A stretch of DNA of 64,000 nucleotides from Escarpia spicata. Lineage: Eukaryota > Annelida > Polychaeta > Sabellida > Siboglinidae. The notes below the pieces were generated by a model that did not search any database, was not told the origin of the DNA, and was given only the letters and a program-made list of their open reading frames with translations. Below are positions 60,099 to 64,000 of this stretch, piece after piece. The stretch lies in assembly GCA_963995525.1 (NCBI GenBank), contig OZ023216.1:39685719-39749718 (forward strand), written 5' to 3'. The translations under genes were made by a program, and so were the position numbers. Each line of letters begins with the position of its first letter. Position 1 is the stretch's first letter.

Positions 60099-61248
60099 TG
60101 CGTGCGTGCATGCGTGAGTGCGTGCATGCGTGCGTGCGTGCGTGCGTTGTGATGATGGTAATGACGATGTAACAAATATTGGCTATAAGCGTCCACTCTA
60201 TTGCAAATACTCGCTGTATGTAACTGCATATTTCAAAATGTACTGCACATACTATGCAATACTCAGAATTTAGTATTGAACTACAGTGATACTCGGTACT
60301 CCCGGCATTGAGTCAATCACTAGTGTACGCGCGTGTGGCATTACACATCAGACGCGGTGAGTCTGACATGAAACTGTTCCTTTGGTGGGTAATGCTTTGG
60401 TAAAGACTACCGTTATGTATGGTTTCATTTTTCAATAAATAAACATTGTGAAAGTTAAGCATAATGCGAGTTTAACACTTTGTGTGAAATGTATATGCAA
60501 ATAATAATAATAACAACAATATTTTATGGGTCATGTTTTGATTCTATAGCTAATTACTGTGGTGATGAATTAAAAAAGGCACTTGAAAATTAATTAATTA
60601 AAAAGTCAATTCATTGAAAAGTAATGGACTCTGTAAGCATATTATTCGATGCAGCAATATATCGTAATAATAATAATAATAATGTGTATTTACTCTACTT
60701 ATTCCACTATGGTGTTTCTCTCACATCGTCTTCGTAACGACTTGCTAACAGTTAACGTTATGGTGGGTAATGCTAACAGGTTCGCTATTAGCCAAATGTC
60801 CACAAGTCACAGGGCTCTAGATGAACAGAATATTGCACTTATTTAGAGTTGGCAAGTCTACCGTTTGGAGGTAGATGTTTTTCTTCATTTCTGGGGACAG
60901 TTTCATGATCTACCGCTTTAGTGCCAAAATCTACCGCCAGACCGATATTTCACGGTATTTTGTGTATCGATAATAAATATATGGTAAATTCAAGTACTAA
61001 AAAGAATTATTCCTTTTCAAACCAAACTACTCAGCTTAACCAACATCGTACGTAGAAAATACACACAATTACAATAAACATAACAAGTTTCATTTCCCGC
61101 TGTATTCCCCATTGCCAGTGTAGCTCAATACTACTTGGGACATAGCGGTAACACTTGTGAAAGAACACCCTCGTTACTTACTACTGGTGTAAGGAACATT
61201 TATATAATAGACTAATAAACTTAAATCACCGTTCTGACCCATACTGTT

Positions 61249-61336
<88 letters not shown>

Positions 61337-61751
61337 TGCGTGCATGCGTGAGTGCATACTATGCAATACTCAGTATTGAGTATTGAACTACAGTGATACT
61401 CGGTACCCCCGGCATTGAGTCAATCACTAGTGTACGCGCGTGTGGCATGTCACATCAGACATGGTGAGTCTGACATGAAACTGTTCCTTTGGTGGGTAAT
61501 GCTTTGGTAAAGACAACCGTTATGTATGGTTTCATTTTTCAATAAATAAACATTGTGAAAGTTAAGCATAATGCGAGTTTATCGCTTTGTGTGAATGTAT
61601 ATACAAATAATAATAATAACAACAATATTTTATGGGTCATGTTTTAATTCTATAGCTAATTACAGTGGTGATGAATTAAAAAGGCACTTGAAAATTTATT
61701 TATTAAAAAGTCCATTAATTTAAAAGTAATGGACTCTGTAAGCATATTATT
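59392..61751. repeat. Two tandem 1.24-kb modules, unit C
   Basis: The first module (59392-60652) begins with M1-specific bases and ends with M2-specific bases. The second (60653-61751) corresponds to M3. Unit C therefore has one module fewer than A and B, and the first looks like an M1/M2 recombinant. Confidence 0.85.
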
Positions 61752-62724
61752 CGATGTCGACTGAGTACAGGATCATGATAGATTGGAGCAGGTCACCGGT
61801 TCATCTCCACTTCATTCATTCTAATGCCAGTAACCTTACTCAGAAATATTACATATGCATGGTTTTGTATGCTGTCATGCCACCGTCCACGGTTGTGTAC
61901 GCAGCTTGGCTTAGAGAGTGGACATAGCTCGTGGCCAGCCAGGGTGCTGTCGAAACTACCAGAGTGTGAAGCTCACGGCAGATTAAATAACATTATTTGC
62001 AGTGCTCATTGTCTCAAACAATTAGCATGGAAGAGTCATTCTGGCGAACGACTATGCGACGGTGAGTGTTATGCGTGACTTTTCGGGGAAAGGGGCCTAC
62101 TCAAGGGAGACGAATTGGGTAAGTCTGCTTGTATCGTGAAGAACGGAGATATTCGCAGGAAACGTGGCAGGCAACCATTTTTATAGTGTAGCACTGAGTG
62201 GAACGGCCACGAATAAGGCAATCACTGGAGTCCATTCACACACTGTCACTCTCACACACATGCACGCACAAACACACCTTTCTCTCTTTGTCTCTCTCTC
62301 CTCCCTGTTCCCCCTTCTATCTCTCTATCTCTCTCATTCCATCCCTCCCACAATCTCTCTCGCCCTCCCCCCTCATTCTCTCCCCTCCCTCCGCTCTCAC
62401 GTCTTTTATTTTCTTACTGACTGTTTTGATGTCGCGTATACGAAAACTTAGGGACCTATTTGCATTGTTTGCTGTGTCGTTGATGTGTAACTCCGGGTAT
62501 TGCCGCCTGTGGTAGCGGGGCCTGGGTATTTCACAGTGTAACACTCGTGAGGGTGTCTGTGCAATTAGTAAGGCGATTTCACTTTCACTAGTCTGCGCGT
62601 TGCGCTCAGGACATTAAAGTAAAGTAAGTTCTTATATAGCGCAGTATCCAGTCCTCAATCGAACACCATCTCAACTTCTATGGAAAGAATTCAGCCACGC
62701 TGCAATTAATGCGCGAAGACTATT

Positions 62725-62901
62725 CATACACAAATATCAACAACTGTCTATAGTCAGATACTCATTCATACAGCTGAGTGAACTGGAGCAACGTAGAGTA
62801 AACGAATTTGCCCAAGGTTCGACTCCGCAACACAATATTGGAACCCGGGTTCTCTCGGTCGAGAGTCCGAAGCTCTAGCCACTACACCACTGCGTTACAC
62901 T
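62725..62901 (-). mobile_element. tRNA-derived SINE-like element, unit C
   Basis: The single copy in unit C, in the same context as 19811-19985 and 45369-45545. Confidence 0.58.
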
Positions 62902-63234
62902 GACAGAACACTTCCGTGGGCGAAAGGACATTACTCCCACACCTCTTCCCGTTTCCCTCCCACGGCCATATGTCAGGGAACGCACTTGTAACCCGGTAAG
63001 GCGGGACAGCTTTAAATTTGAACTTGTAGTGCGACACAAATTCATGTCGACACTGCCCAATCGGCGGGTAAGTTTTAGACAAGAGGGTCGCCCCCACTTC
63101 GCCACATAACCAAGTACCACGTTCAACTTATAAATACACAGCTAGCTACAATGCAATAGAATGTTTGACGGCGACTCTGACAAGCAGAAAGAAGGTTTGG
63201 TGCTAGCATCTGGGAAATACTAAATGAGCCTATT

Positions 63235-63305
63235 GTTGTGGACCGTGCTAGTTACGCATATAGATGAGCTAATCTATATGCAAAACTAACACGGTTCATA
63301 ACAAC
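63235..63305. repeat. Imperfect hairpin, unit C
   Basis: Counterpart of 20321-20391. The stem is kept and the loop is as in B. Confidence 0.75.
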
Positions 63306-63408
63306 TGAAGTGATCGATCTCGTCTTGCTTTGGAAAAACCCGACATACCGTAGCGCTTGTTTGCGTTGTCCGTCGAAAGCACCAACGCGGCGTGACCGCG
63401 GACATACA

Positions 63409-64000
63409 TAATAATAATAATAAGATAACTTCTATTGCGCCTAAATCTTTGGAAACCAAGCTCAGAGGCGCATAAAAACAAAAGGATTGGTCAATCTCAA
63501 AATCCATAAGTAGTTTTCCCGTTGTCAACAGATGGGTCAAGGCGCTAGGGAGCTACGGTGGATAAGCAAGGTTGTAAAGATACGTTTTTGAAATAACGAC
63601 GGAATTTTTTAGTATTTTCATTTGACCTAACACTAAGAGGGAGTATATTCCAAAAAGTTGGTGCAGCAACAGAAAAAGCCCTAGTTCCAATGTTAGTGTT
63701 GACTCTAGGAACAACAAGTAGGTCAGAACTAGATGATCGAAGCTGGATAGGTTTTCTTATAGGAGTAAGCAATGAATGCAAATAAGATGGTTGCCTATTG
63801 GACAGTGCCTGGTATGTAATGGCACAAATCTTAAATAGTGTACGATATCGTACAGGAAGCCAATGCAAAGACTTCAAAAGTGGTACAGAGCGAGAAAAAC
63901 GAGGAGATCTTGTAACTACTCTTGCTAGACAATTTTGGACACGTTGAAGTTTTGTGATATCCTTGCTAGCGATATTATAAAGGAGGGAATTGCAATAGTC
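63409..64000 (-). mobile_element. 3' end of a non-LTR retrotransposon inserted in unit C
   Basis: Includes the coding end at 63545-64000, a 3' UTR of about 120 bases and a terminal TTA/TAA microsatellite (63409-63423), typical of CR1/L2-like 3' tails. Left of it the sequence matches A (to about 20490) and B. The matching sequence continues uninterrupted in A and B, so the element is a C-specific insertion. Confidence 0.82.
63545..64000 (-). CDS. C-terminal end of a LINE reverse-transcriptase polyprotein (partial)
   Basis: Open minus-strand frame from the right edge to a TAG stop at 63545. In order it shows DYCNSLLYN, KLQRVQNCLARVV, LKSLHWLPVRYR, FKICAITYQALS, RSSSSDLLVVPR, GTRAFSVAAPTFWN and LPLSVRS. 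These are the usual motifs of the segment after the reverse-transcriptase domain in CR1/L2/Jockey-group non-LTR elements. The start and catalytic domain are right of the window. About 152 residues are visible without a break, so it may be a fairly recent insertion. Confidence 0.88.
   Translation of the reverse strand, partial: DYCNSLLYNIASKDITKLQRVQNCLARVVTRSPRFSRSVPLLKSLHWLPVRYRTLFKICAITYQALSNRQPSYLHSLLTPIRKPIQLRSSSSDLLVVPRVNTNIGTRAFSVAAPTFWNILPLSVRSNENTKKFRRYFKNVSLQPCLSTVAP

Larger units (their letters stand above)
49848..64000. repeat. Tandem unit C of the gene-bearing array, cut by the window edge
   Basis: Third unit, diverged from A and B by roughly 2% by eye, with many substitutions and small indels. 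It carries exons 1-9 of gene C (49864-58442). Its intergenic part is shorter than in A and B. It has two instead of three 1.24-kb modules. It also lacks the block equivalent to 14036-19732 of unit A. At about 63409 the alignment with A and B stops because of a LINE insertion that runs off the right edge. Confidence 0.93.

Overview
The window is animal nuclear DNA, probably from an invertebrate. It has intron-rich genes with GT-AG splice sites, AATAAA signals, very many TG, GTGA, GAAC and CTA simple repeats, a tRNA-derived SINE-like repeat, the 3' end of a LINE and an LTR fragment. I see no bacterial or viral gene organisation. I cannot name the species.

The dominant structure is a head-to-tail tandem array of one large unit. 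Unit A is 1-23400, unit B is 23401-49847 and unit C is 49848 to the right edge. Each unit carries, on the minus strand, one copy of the same multi-exon gene followed (at higher coordinates) by 14-18 kb of repeat-rich DNA. I rebuilt the gene exon by exon from splice sites and phase: 10 exons, 1842 coding bases, 613 residues. The predicted protein has a signal peptide, a 12-cysteine region, two fibronectin type III domains separated by an acidic, tyrosine- and proline-rich linker, one membrane span, and a cytoplasmic tail of about 143 residues. The cysteine spacing and FN3 sequences most resemble anosmin-1 (Kallmann protein), but the WAP domain is absent and there is a membrane anchor. Gene B (22521-31999) and gene C (48968-58442) are complete. 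Gene A (17-8593) lacks its last exon, which lies left of the window.

Units A and B are almost identical by eye (differences mainly in simple-repeat length) from base 1 to about 17889 (B: to about 41294), then drop abruptly to a few percent divergence. Unit C differs from both by roughly 2%. This pattern fits one recent tandem duplication of about 23.4 kb whose junction is at about 17889; a false duplication in the assembly must be excluded.

Between the genes, each unit holds a nested series of repeats: two or three tandem copies of a 1.24-kb module, a 2-kb module containing a SINE-like element, polypyrimidine and TG/GA/TGCG tracts, a conserved hairpin, and a GTGA minisatellite just downstream of the poly(A) signal of the next gene. 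Units A and B carry an extra block of about 5.7 kb (including an LTR fragment) that C lacks. B alone has an extra 2.06-kb module copy. C alone has a LINE inserted at its right end. Apart from the anosmin-like genes and the LINE remnant I found no convincing protein-coding gene; the other open frames are low-complexity or repeat shadows.
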